Source: Candidatus Acidiferrum typicum (lineage in GTDB: Bacteria; Acidobacteriota; Terriglobia; Acidiferrales; UBA7541). Taken from it: 53,897 nt of DNA. Positions 45,862 to 53,042 of the stretch are shown here, in pieces. Location of the stretch: contig DLMH01000033.1 in the NCBI GenBank assembly GCA_002478115.1, forward strand, positions 31,178 to 85,074, in the 5' to 3' direction. The number at the start of each line of letters is the position of its first letter. Position 1 is the first letter of the stretch. A model generated the notes under the pieces. It did not search any database. It was not told the DNA's origin and saw nothing but the letters and a program-made list of their open reading frames with translations. Both the position numbers and the translations under genes were made by a program.

Positions 45862-46939
45862 TGACGCCGACTTCACACCGAACCCCGATCGCGCGATCCG
45901 CATCGATGGCGCAATCAATAAAGCCCTGGAGGATCGCCTCCGGCCGCAGATCCTCGAACTCACTCGCCGCAGCCGCGAACCTATAACCGTCTTCATCGAC
46001 AGCGAGGGCGGCAACGTCGCAGCGGGCCAGCGCATTCTAGATCTGCTCAGGTCGCCGGACCGGGAGGGCGCGAGCGCCTGCAGGATCATCACCATCGCGC
46101 TCTCGAAAGCGTGGAGCGCGGCCGCGGATCTTCTCTCCTCCGGCGACCACGCGATCGCGAATCCGGGAAGCAGGCTGCTCTACCACGGGACCAGAATCAC
46201 CACGCCCCAGGCCGTAACTGCCGAACACGCCTCCCTGCTCGCCGAGGTTTTGAAGACTTCCAACAGCAGATTCGCGGCCTCGTTCCTCGACAAGTCCGCG
46301 CGGCGATTCATGTTCCTCCTGTTTGCCCTGCGCGCGACATTCGAGGCCCACCGCGCGAACGTAACCGATCGGACGCTCACGGACCTGGATTGTTTTCAGG
46401 AGATCTTGTGCCAGAAAGCGCCTCCGGCTGCGCAAAGGATTTTGGGACAGGCGGGCGCCATCTGGGAGCGCTACCACGGCCTCGTGACTCATTTCGAGGA
46501 GGAAGTCGCGAAGGCCTGCCTCCCGAGCGAGACGATCGACGCCGAGAAGCTCATGCTCGACGCCTGCATCGCGTTCGAGTACGAGAACAGCAAAAGCGAT
46601 CCCGAATGGAGCCTTCGCGCGGGGGGACTCCGCAAGATCAACGAGCACTTTTTCTTTCTCGACGAATACTCCCGGGGCACCAACGGCGCCTGGTTCGCAA
46701 CGCTCTCGGAGCGCTGGGCGCCTCTCGTCCTTGCGGAAGACGATCGGGACGACCTACCGGCCGAAGAAAAGGCGCGGAAGTTCCGCGAGTATTTCCTGCC
46801 CTTCTGGTCTTTCTTCATCGCGCTCTGCCACGCGCTACAGCGAGCGGAAAACGAACTCACGGCGATGGATGCGTTTTGGCTTGGGCTGATCGATACGGTG
46901 CGGGAAGATCTGCCCGGCGGCGAGATTCCCGAAAGCTAG
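45854..46939 (+). CDS. ClpP-fold serine protease with helical C-terminal domain
   Basis: 361 residues. The first 170 have a ClpP/crotonase-like fold: VFIDSEGGNVAAGQRILDLL corresponds to the oxyanion strand of ClpP (NSPGGS), Ser88 in SKAWSAAADLLSSG to the nucleophile (AASIA), and His111 in RLLYHGTR to the catalytic His (ILIHQP). The Ser-His spacing of 23 is close to that of ClpP (25). The remaining 190 residues are helical and of unknown fold, with RFMFLLFALRATFEA and EYFLPFWSFFIALCHALQRA. Phage relatives usually mature capsids, but no capsid gene is near; this one sits behind a recombinase. GTG 45854 follows GGCGGAGGCG. Confidence 0.75.
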   Translation: MPDDADFTPNPDRAIRIDGAINKALEDRLRPQILELTRRSREPITVFIDSEGGNVAAGQRILDLLRSPDREGASACRIITIALSKAWSAAADLLSSGDHAIANPGSRLLYHGTRITTPQAVTAEHASLLAEVLKTSNSRFAASFLDKSARRFMFLLFALRATFEAHRANVTDRTLTDLDCFQEILCQKAPPAAQRILGQAGAIWERYHGLVTHFEEEVAKACLPSETIDAEKLMLDACIAFEYENSKSDPEWSLRAGGLRKINEHFFFLDEYSRGTNGAWFATLSERWAPLVLAEDDRDDLPAEEKARKFREYFLPFWSFFIALCHALQRAENELTAMDAFWLGLIDTVREDLPGGEIPES

Positions 46940-46970
46940 GGAGAAAATCCGCGCGGCGCGCCCGTTCGCC

Positions 46971-47011
46971 GCACACTCACTTATTTTTTTCTCAAGACGC
47001 GGTGAGTGTGC
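46971..47011. terminator. Inverted repeat after the protease gene
   Basis: GCACACTCAC and GTGAGTGTGC pair perfectly over ten bases around a 21-base T-rich loop, 31 bases after the protease stop. A possible terminator of the plus-strand module. Confidence 0.5.
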
Positions 47012-47041
47012 TTGCCCGGATGCCGCCCTCTATGGTCCAAC

Positions 47042-47059
47042 CCGTTTACTCCGCAAACG
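47042..47059. repeat. 18-bp dyad CCGTTTACTCCGCAAACG, copy 1
   Basis: An identical copy in reverse orientation lies at 49936-49953. The site itself is an imperfect palindrome (CGTTT...AAACG). Confidence 0.7.
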
Positions 47060-47129
47060 TCCAGGCACCGCCGCCGGACCGCCGTGCCGATTCCAGCGCG
47101 GCGTTATCCCCCGCGCGGCCGACGCGTCC

Positions 47130-47399
47130 CTACGCCCTGGGCGCGAACGATGACACGACGTCGCTCGGAAAAAGTTCTCCCTGGCCGGGACAAGTGGCAT
47201 CCGCGTGCCTGATCCGCGCGGCCGGACATAGCGCGAAGTGCGACACGAAACGGTCGCGCGGCGTTTTCACAAAGGGACCTTCGCGACGCGTCGGCGTTCG
47301 GAACCAGTAGACGAGCGCGCGGCAGTCCGTGCAAGGTTTCGTCTGGAGGAACACGTAGCCGCCGCGAAGCAGATCGGCCATCGTCGCGGGGAAACGCAT
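47130..47399 (-). CDS. Small phage zinc-finger protein
   Basis: 89 residues. PCTDCRALVYWFRTPTRREG and HFALCPAARIR give a CxxC...HxxxC pattern found in small zinc proteins of many phages (typically CxxCGAxIxW...HFATCP). GGAGG lies about ten bases before ATG 47399. The tail is Pro/Ser-rich. It lies six bases downstream of the HTH gene at 47406 and is probably co-transcribed. Confidence 0.65.
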   Translation of the reverse strand: MRFPATMADLLRGGYVFLQTKPCTDCRALVYWFRTPTRREGPFVKTPRDRFVSHFALCPAARIRHADATCPGQGELFPSDVVSSFAPRA

Positions 47400-47405
47400 G
47401 ATCTC

Positions 47406-47732
47406 TTAACCTCCGTCATGGCGCCGTCTCATTTCGCGTCCCCGCGCGAGCCATTCCTCTCTCGAAACGTGAGTCGCGCAATCTGGATGGGCGGCCAGCC
47501 GATCGCGCGAGTGTTGGTAGATTTGATCGAGAGTGAGCCTGACGCCCGATTCATGGGCGAGATCCTGGATAACTACGGCGTATCCTCGACGAGGCGCGCT
47601 CACCCCTCGGATCCAGTGGTACACCGCGGAAGGATGGATATCGAGTTCTGTCGCAAGATCGGCGACGCCGTAGGACAGGACGAAACGTGCGAATCTGGAG
47701 GATTTCCACCGATCGCTGTCTCGATGACACAT
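47406..47732 (-). CDS. HTH DNA-binding protein, candidate repressor
   Basis: 108 residues. FVLSYGVADLATELDIHPSA followed by VYHWIRGVSAPRRGYAVVIQ is a lambda-Cro-type helix-turn-helix. The C-terminal part (LAARGREMRRRHDGG-like) is basic. GAGGGGGAG lies upstream of ATG 47732. A candidate promoter TTTCCA-17-TACTAT precedes it and a perfect palindrome lies further upstream. The divergent position suggests a switch regulator for the element, but no peptidase or dimerisation domain typical of CI is seen. Confidence 0.68.
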   Translation of the reverse strand: MCHRDSDRWKSSRFARFVLSYGVADLATELDIHPSAVYHWIRGVSAPRRGYAVVIQDLAHESGVRLTLDQIYQHSRDRLAAHPDCATHVSREEWLARGREMRRRHDGG

Positions 47733-47772
47733 TCGGCGAGCTCCCCCTCACTGGACGCGGCAAGTCGCCAAC

Positions 47773-47801
47773 ATAGTAAACCCTCGAAGTGCTTATGGAA
47801 A
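47773..47801 (-). promoter_or_regulatory. Candidate promoter of the 47406 HTH gene
   Basis: On the minus strand TTTCCA (47801-47796), 17 bases, TACTAT (47778-47773). Confidence 0.35.
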
Positions 47802-47837
47802 AGCGCAAATCGATGAGAAAAGAGAGGTTGCTTAATG

Positions 47838-47853
47838 TGCCACGTCTGTGGCA
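47838..47853. promoter_or_regulatory. Perfect palindrome, candidate operator
   Basis: TGCCAC-GTCT-GTGGCA in the divergent spacer between the minus-strand HTH gene and the plus-strand gene at 47934. A natural binding site for a dimeric repressor. Confidence 0.5.
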
Positions 47854-47933
47854 TGTTGGGCGTCTGTAAAAAGCGGGGCTCGAAAGTGTTCTCGCACCTC
47901 CGAGCCCCTGACCCACATAGCGAGGGACCCGCC

Positions 47934-48602
47934 ATGGGAGCTGAGCCGAATCTACCCCACCATTCCACAAAGTCAAACGGATCGTCGCACCTTCTCGTGC
48001 CGAAAAAAAACTTGGCCCCTGGCGCGCGGCTGACTTTCCTTCTCGGGGCCAGTGACACCGACGTGGGCAGCTTCGAGCTGGCGCGCCTCGCGGAGGTGGC
48101 CAACCTTCGCGCGGATCTCCACGCGGTGCTCGACAAGCTCATTGATCAAATGGCCCAGGCCGCCGTCGCGGGCTGGTTTCGCCAAACCGACCGGGCGACG
48201 CTCATGCGAGCGATTCAGTCTCCCGAAGAACATGGCGCCGAGATCCGCGCCTGGGCGAAACAGCGCATCCGTGACGGGCAGCGAAGCCAGGAAGAGCTTG
48301 TGCCGCGCACATTGCTGGCCCCCGGCAAAGCGCACCTCGCCGCCTCGCTGCGCTACCAGGAGAGGAACGTTGCAGAGGGAAAGTGCCGCATCTGCCCGGA
48401 GCCTCTCGACCGGAACAGCGTCGGATACTGCACCGCACACCTTGAGAAGAACCGGGAGCGTCAGCACACGAAACAGAAGAGCCTCAACGGGGCGCCACAC
48501 GGACGGGCGCCTGGCACCCTTCGAGCCCTGGCAGCCGGGCGTGAGAAGCGGGCCACGAATGCCAGAGACAGCCGGGAACCAGAAAACGGCCGGAGGCGTT
48601 GA
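47934..48602 (+). CDS. Phage protein with CxxC motifs, unknown
   Basis: 222 residues. ATG 47934 follows GAGGG. The N-terminal half is helical (FELARLAEVANLRADLHAVL); the second half has EGKCRICPEPLDRNSVGYCT with a following HLEKNRERQ. This is a C-x2-C...C-x2-H zinc knuckle often seen in phage HNH-like or DNA-binding proteins, here without nuclease residues. The C terminus is basic and disordered. It is transcribed away from the HTH gene at 47406 and is the only gene on this strand in the right half of the element. Confidence 0.6.
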   Translation: MGAEPNLPHHSTKSNGSSHLLVPKKNLAPGARLTFLLGASDTDVGSFELARLAEVANLRADLHAVLDKLIDQMAQAAVAGWFRQTDRATLMRAIQSPEEHGAEIRAWAKQRIRDGQRSQEELVPRTLLAPGKAHLAASLRYQERNVAEGKCRICPEPLDRNSVGYCTAHLEKNRERQHTKQKSLNGAPHGRAPGTLRALAAGREKRATNARDSREPENGRRR

Positions 48603-49071
48603 CTCCGCTTTTCGATGGGCCGGTCCTGGACAGAGAAACCAAGAGAAGAATTCTTGCGGCCGCGGTCTCAGAGATCCGCGTCAGCAATTATGCGGTTTCC
48701 GCCGGCGCGGTAAACATTTCGGGAGTCGGCGATCGCGGCGCCTGATTCTGCCAGCCCCAGGCGCGATCCGCCCCGGGGGATACGGGTCACACGCTTGCGG
48801 TCACAAACGGTTTCCCCGGCAAACATCGAACGGGAACGATCGCGGGATTGATTGGCGAGAAAGTGAAGGCAAACGAGGAATCAGAAAAACAGGTTCCCTT
48901 CCCCCGGTGAGTGACTTCTGGGCATGCGTGGTACAATGGCTTCACTTCGCTTCACTCTGAACGGTCCACGATCCTTAGACGGCTCCCGAGCTCCCTGGCT
49001 CGGGAGCCGTTCCCATGTATCAGTGCTGAAGCGGAACCCCACGTCATTGCCCATGACGTCACAGAAAGATT
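48603..49071. other. Intergenic region with strong hairpin
   Basis: 469 bases between convergent transcription units. No supported gene; it holds the 13-pair hairpin at 48979-49010. Confidence 0.55.
48979..49010. terminator. Perfect 13-bp hairpin, bidirectional terminator candidate
   Basis: ACGGCTCCCGAGC - TCCCTG - GCTCGGGAGCCGT. It lies between the end of the plus-strand gene and the end of the minus-strand structural operon, the expected place for a shared terminator. No clear T run follows on either strand. Confidence 0.6.
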
Positions 49072-49242
49072 TCACTTCCCGCCCCTCGATGCGCGCCGGC
49101 GCCGGAGCCGATTCTCCCGGAGCCATGCGACGTCGCGCTTGAATTCCGGGGCGATGATCGCGCGCCACGCCTCGCGGATGAAGTAGAGGAGCGTGCCGAG
49201 CGCGAAAAGAAAAACCAGTCCGCGGAAGATTTGGCCGCTCAT
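49072..49242 (-). CDS. Small single-span membrane protein
   Basis: 56 residues with one membrane helix (IFRGLVFLFALGTLLYFI) and a basic C-terminal tail (RENRLRRRRASRGGK). Size, topology and position at the end of a phage structural operon resemble a holin or spanin helper, but this is a guess. ATG 49242 overlaps the upstream stop (ATGA at 49239-49242). Confidence 0.55.
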   Translation of the reverse strand: MSGQIFRGLVFLFALGTLLYFIREAWRAIIAPEFKRDVAWLRENRLRRRRASRGGK

Positions 49243-49457
49243 GAATGCGCCCTGGAGAATCTTTCGCGACACTCCTGGATTTTGGCCCGGACCGCCGCCG
49301 GCGTGACGTCGTCCTCGCGGATCGCGATCGTGTTGTGGCTGATGGGATCGTTAAAGAGCACCAGGCAGTAGCGCCGTCCTTCCTGGAGGCCCACCCATCC
49401 GGCGCCGGCTTCTTCCACGGCCGAGCGGTGGTGAACGAGATCGATCGGGGCGGTCAT
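49239..49457 (-). CDS. Small phage protein, unknown
   Basis: 72 residues, MTAPIDLVHHRSAVEEAGAG onward, with a beta segment GRRYCLVLFNDPISHNTIAI and a helical end. No family recognised. Start and stop both overlap neighbours by four bases (ATGA), the strongest support for it being real. Confidence 0.58.
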   Translation of the reverse strand: MTAPIDLVHHRSAVEEAGAGWVGLQEGRRYCLVLFNDPISHNTIAIREDDVTPAAVRAKIQECRERFSRAHS

Positions 49458-49744
49458 GATTTTCCCCGGGCAGTTTCGGCGTTACCTTCCCACGGGTCGA
49501 TTTGCACTATGCGTCCGTTCGGACCATGGCCGGCGATGCCCGAAAGTGGGAGCCGGCCGTCATGATTCATTTCGAGAAGAGACTGCGCCAGGATCGCGCG
49601 CACTTCGGAGACGTCGCGGTTTGGAGTGCTCGAACTCGAATAGGCGGGAACAGCCCACAACGAAAAAGCGGCCAGAAGGGCGGCAAACTTCAGAACCCGA
49701 TGCGGGTGAATGGTCGAATCTGGTAGGCTTTGGGGAGCCGTCAT
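49454..49744 (-). CDS. Small exported phage protein, unknown
   Basis: 96 residues, with a signal peptide (VLKFAALLAAFSLWAVPAYS) and a short mature part ending QIDPWEGNAETARGKS. ATG 49744 has GAGGT upstream. The region around the start (GAGGTAAGCACCATGACGG, then CTCCCCAAAGCCTACCAG) closely matches that of the terminase-subunit gene at 53042. Nothing else is recognised; it might be a lysis-associated or surface protein. Confidence 0.58.
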   Translation of the reverse strand: MTAPQSLPDSTIHPHRVLKFAALLAAFSLWAVPAYSSSSTPNRDVSEVRAILAQSLLEMNHDGRLPLSGIAGHGPNGRIVQIDPWEGNAETARGKS

Positions 49745-49775
49745 GGTGCTTACCTCACTTTGGCGGTCAGAGGCT

Positions 49776-49797
49776 CGCGGGTGCTTCAACACCCGCG
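49776..49797. terminator. Hairpin between the tape-measure gene and the small-protein genes
   Basis: CGCGGGTG - CTTCAA - CACCCGCG, eight perfect pairs, inside the 248-base spacer downstream of the tape-measure gene and upstream of the exported protein. It could end the tail operon transcript. Confidence 0.45.
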
Positions 49798-49935
49798 GGT
49801 CTCGCTTGCAGTCTCCACTTTAGAACTGCCACTTCCACAGCGCAATAGGTCTATAGTACCATTCCAGCACTTGCGTCTGGCTTCGCCCTTGGACCTGCGA
49901 AAGGCCGCGGCAGGGGGCCACGCGGGGTCCGTGGG

Positions 49936-49953
49936 CGTTTGCGGAGTAAACGG
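49936..49953. repeat. 18-bp dyad CCGTTTACTCCGCAAACG, copy 2 (reverse)
   Basis: CGTTTGCGGAGTAAACGG, the exact reverse complement of 47042-47059, in the spacer after the tape-measure gene. Confidence 0.7.
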
Positions 49954-49992
49954 TGAACGGCCGCGATCAGCGTCCCGATCTTCACTGACATT

Positions 49993-52068
49993 TTAAGTAC
50001 TCCGTGACAGAGCTTTCCCCGCCGCCTTCGGATTGTTCGCGAGGTGATTCAGGATGATATTCCCCGCCGCCTTGCTCGAAAGGTGCTTGAGGATCAGACC
50101 CTCGTCCAGACTGATCCCGAGATTTATATTCGATTCCCCGCCCGCGCCCGCTTCACCCACGAGACCGCCCTCCGCGTACCGCGGGAGGGCCAACCTTTCG
50201 ATCGAGGGGATCCTCAACCCGCGGTTGATCGCATCCAGATTCGCGACGCCAAACGACGCGACCGCGTCCGCTTTGACGATGAACTCGCCGTGAGACAACC
50301 GCGCCGGAATAGAATCGGACTTCGGGCCTCCAGGCCCCTGGATCAATCCGCCCTCCGCATGTCCGCCCAACAGAGGACCCAGCAACCCCATTAATCCACC
50401 GCCTCCGCCTTCGCTGGATTCGTCCCCGCCGCCGATCATCTTCAGTACCATTTTTTTGACGATGATCTGTTCAAGGGACTGGACGACGCTCGCCGCCAAC
50501 TGACGGAACTGATCCGCCATCGATTTCGTACTCCGGCCGATGCCCATGAAGAAATTATCGAAATCGGCTGTTAAACCCTGGCTGACCAGCTTTTGAAGAT
50601 CATGGGTCTCCTGCGTCGCGGTCTTGATTCCCTCCTTCGCGTTCTGTGCCGCGCCGACGTTCTCCTGATTCCCCGTTTTCTGCGCCGCCGCCATCTCCGC
50701 CGCCGCGTCCGCCTCCAGGAGAGGAAGCCTCTGGCGGATCAATTCGTTAATTTCCTTTTCCTTTTCCGCCTGCGAGATCTCGCCCGCCTTCGCGCGGATC
50801 GCGATCGCCTGTTTCTCCAGCTCGAACGAGCGCTCGTCCTCCTGCAATTTCTCGCGCGCCATCTGGTAATCCGCGACCGCCAACTTCAACTGTTTCCACG
50901 TCTCGATCTCCACGAGACCCGCCTGGACGTCCGCCGCCGATCCGCCTCCCTGTTTCACTTCCTGCGTCCGTCTCTGAGCCTCCGCCTCGATCTCTACGCT
51001 CGCCGCCGCCGGTTTCTTCCCCTGCATTTCCGCGATCTCTTTTTCCAACTGCAGCCGTTTTTCCAGATTCTCGCGCGTCGACGTCGCCTGTTCATCATCC
51101 AACGCCGCCGCCTTCGTCCGGAATTCCGTCTCCAGGATCCGTTCCTTCGTCTTCAATTCCCCGATTTTCTCGAGGTTGACCGTCTGCGTATCGAAATCCT
51201 TCGCCGCCGCCGCCGCGTACATCCCGCCGATCTCCGAACCCGCGCCCGCCGCGTTGGACTTCGCCTGATTCGCGCGCCCTTCCGCGCCCGCACGATCCGC
51301 CTCCGCCTGACGGTCCGCGATCTCTTTCTGAATGATCGCGATCTCCTGGGTCTGTTCGTTCTGGAGATCCGCGCGCCGCGCCGCGAAATACTCCTGGAGG
51401 GACATTAGGCCGCGATCGAAGGAACTCTTTTCGGACTCCTCGCGCTCTTTTTCTCCCGCCTTATAAAGCTCGGTCTCCTGCTGCATCCCCGCGCGCAACG
51501 CCGTCGCCTCGCGCGCCAACGCCTCGTCTTTCTGTTCCTGGGTCCGGATCGTCTGCTGCGCCGCCTTATTCGCCGCCTCCGCCGCATCCTTTTGCCGATC
51601 CACGCCGACCTGTTTTTCGATGTTGTACTGCTCTTGCGTGTACTCGTCGATCTTCGTCCTCGCTTCGAGTTGCGCTTGTTCCGCCCGTCCGACCTCCGCG
51701 TCCGTTCCAACGCCATATCGTTGCTTTTTGGATAGGACGGCGCTCGCCGCGTCCGCTTTCTCTTTCGCTTTGTCGATCTGATCGCTCAACCTTTGGAGGA
51801 GGATGGTATCCTTCGCGATGCCACTGACGCCGATCAACTCGAATTCGTCTTTCAACTGTCGGGTGTGCGTGACGCTTTTCTCGATCTCTTTGTTTCCCGC
51901 GACGATCGACTCATACGCCGCCTTCATTTCCTTCGTATAGATGAACGTGTCCGAGACGAACGCCGAGAACTGCTCCGCGCCCGTCTTGATTACCTCAAAA
52001 AACCCGACCGCCGCGACGATGGGGAACGCCGCGCTGAGGAGAGGCCCCAACGTCGCCGATCGCGCCAA
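49993..52068 (-). CDS. Phage tail tape measure protein
   Basis: Sets tail length and helps DNA entry. About 691 residues. Near the N terminus there is a hydrophobic segment (LLSAAFPIVAAVGFFEVIKT), then very long coiled coils rich in Ala, Glu, Lys and Gln. The C-terminal module GGLIQGPGGPKSDSIPARLS, continuing HGEFIVKADAVASFG, is diagnostic of tape measures. The start is uncertain: the frame is open to 52188, but that part overlaps the tail-chaperone gene. TTG 52068, with GGGAG twelve bases upstream, is the first start beyond the overlap. Relatives usually have 60-100 more residues before the hydrophobic segment, so the 5' end may be truncated or reached by frameshifting. Confidence 0.85.
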   Translation of the reverse strand: MARSATLGPLLSAAFPIVAAVGFFEVIKTGAEQFSAFVSDTFIYTKEMKAAYESIVAGNKEIEKSVTHTRQLKDEFELIGVSGIAKDTILLQRLSDQIDKAKEKADAASAVLSKKQRYGVGTDAEVGRAEQAQLEARTKIDEYTQEQYNIEKQVGVDRQKDAAEAANKAAQQTIRTQEQKDEALAREATALRAGMQQETELYKAGEKEREESEKSSFDRGLMSLQEYFAARRADLQNEQTQEIAIIQKEIADRQAEADRAGAEGRANQAKSNAAGAGSEIGGMYAAAAAKDFDTQTVNLEKIGELKTKERILETEFRTKAAALDDEQATSTRENLEKRLQLEKEIAEMQGKKPAAASVEIEAEAQRRTQEVKQGGGSAADVQAGLVEIETWKQLKLAVADYQMAREKLQEDERSFELEKQAIAIRAKAGEISQAEKEKEINELIRQRLPLLEADAAAEMAAAQKTGNQENVGAAQNAKEGIKTATQETHDLQKLVSQGLTADFDNFFMGIGRSTKSMADQFRQLAASVVQSLEQIIVKKMVLKMIGGGDESSEGGGGGLMGLLGPLLGGHAEGGLIQGPGGPKSDSIPARLSHGEFIVKADAVASFGVANLDAINRGLRIPSIERLALPRYAEGGLVGEAGAGGESNINLGISLDEGLILKHLSSKAAGNIILNHLANNPKAAGKALSRST

Positions 52069-52076
52069 TGTGGACG

Positions 52077-52445
52077 CTAACTCCCGATGACGAACTCCAA
52101 GATCGCACGGTGCATGGTGATCTTCTCTTCGGCGTCGGTGATATGCGAAAAGCGCGCGGCGTTTGCGTCCGCCTCGGCGCGATTCCACGTCCTGCCCTCC
52201 TCCGTTAGGCAGCCGGCCAGGATGTCGCTCGACCGGCCGGATAGCAAAATCTGCGTGAGCAGATGAGCCGCGCTTCGTTCCTTCGTGAGCCTGACGCCTT
52301 CGAGATCGTCGGAGATCTCGGACGCCAGGGCGATCCGGAGGTGATGTTCGACGTACTCGAATTGATCGGCGGTCTCCTCGCCCGTTGCCTCCCCGCCAAA
52401 CTTTCTGCCATCCAGCGTGATCGTTTTGTGGGTCGTCAGCGTCAT
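52077..52445 (-). CDS. Phage tail assembly chaperone-like protein
   Basis: 122 residues. TITLDGRKFGGEATGEETAD at the start and a helical body ending DAEEKITMHRAILEFVIGS fit the size, acidity and position of tail assembly chaperones that sit just before the tape measure. ATG 52445 follows AGGAG and overlaps the stop of the terminase-subunit frame restored by one base (TGA 52442-52444). No slippery heptamer was identified near its end, so a G/GT-type frameshift product is not supported. Confidence 0.6.
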   Translation of the reverse strand: MTLTTHKTITLDGRKFGGEATGEETADQFEYVEHHLRIALASEISDDLEGVRLTKERSAAHLLTQILLSGRSSDILAGCLTEEGRTWNRAEADANAARFSHITDAEEKITMHRAILEFVIGS

Positions 52446-52454
52446 GCGGTTCTC

Positions 52455-53042
52455 CTATTCCTGTCCGTCGCGCGGACTTCCCTGTGTGCCAGGAAGAGCA
52501 TCGCCTCTTTCAGCGCGCGCTCTATCTTTGCGTGGATCATCACGCGAGATGTTTCTCCGACCAACTCCGGCGCCAGCCGCGGCGCGATCGACATCACGCG
52601 CGCCTTGCTGCTTCGGATTTAAGTCCGTCATTTCGCGCTCCACATCTTCCACCGAGACGAGTGCGCTCCGGTCTCGCGCGAGCTCGATCTCGCGGAGATC
52701 CGCGTCGGCCCGCAGGAGGCGCAACCGTTCCTCGCGTTCGCTCGCGAAAATTTTGCCACCCTCGTCGAGGATCGCGCGTTTCTCGACGAGCGCATGGAGG
52801 TAGCGGATATAGAATCCCACGCACTCGTCGCGATCGTATCTCGCGCGGAGTTTTTTCGGGAGGCCCTCCTCGACGAGTTGATGGATCCGGCTCGGCGTGA
52901 GGTTCAGGATCGCGGCGAGCTCTTTGATCCGCACGATTCGCGGGTTTTCTTTTTTCTCTTTCGCACGCGGCCGCCGCCCGAGCCGGCGCGCCTTGGCGAG
53001 TGCGATGATCTGCGAGGGAACTGGCAGGCTTTGTGGGGTCAT
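52455..53042 (-). CDS. Nu1-type terminase small subunit, frameshifted near its end
   Basis: Binds phage DNA ends for packaging. The 195-residue frame has the Nu1-type winged helix (IKELAAILNLTPSRIHQLVE, then EGLPKKLRARYDRDECVGFY) and a helical region with ADLREIELARDRSALVSVED. After EMTDL the frame turns into an Arg/Ala/Gly-rich tail without family character. Dropping one base from the three-T run at 52618-52620 (plus strand) gives IRSSKARVMSIAPRLAPELV and onward. This matches Nu1 relatives and stops at a TGA overlapping the next ATG. The original gene was therefore 52442-53042. GAGGT precedes ATG 53042. Confidence 0.78.
   Translation of the reverse strand: MTPQSLPVPSQIIALAKARRLGRRPRAKEKKENPRIVRIKELAAILNLTPSRIHQLVEEGLPKKLRARYDRDECVGFYIRYLHALVEKRAILDEGGKIFASEREERLRLLRADADLREIELARDRSALVSVEDVEREMTDLNPKQQGARDVDRAAAGAGVGRRNISRDDPRKDRARAERGDALPGTQGSPRDGQE

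Noticed and set aside
46111..47310. A 399-codon plus-strand frame overlapping the protease
   Set aside because: It is a shifted shadow of the ClpP-like gene with Arg-rich, low-complexity content and no start signal.
48881..49168. A 95-codon minus-strand frame
   Set aside because: It runs through the perfect 13-bp hairpin, has no ribosome site and overlaps the better supported membrane-protein gene.
52600..52640. Programmed -1 or +1 frameshift in the terminase-subunit gene
   Set aside because: The site has only three A on the coding strand and no X XXY YYZ heptamer or stimulatory structure, so a mutation or sequence error is more likely.
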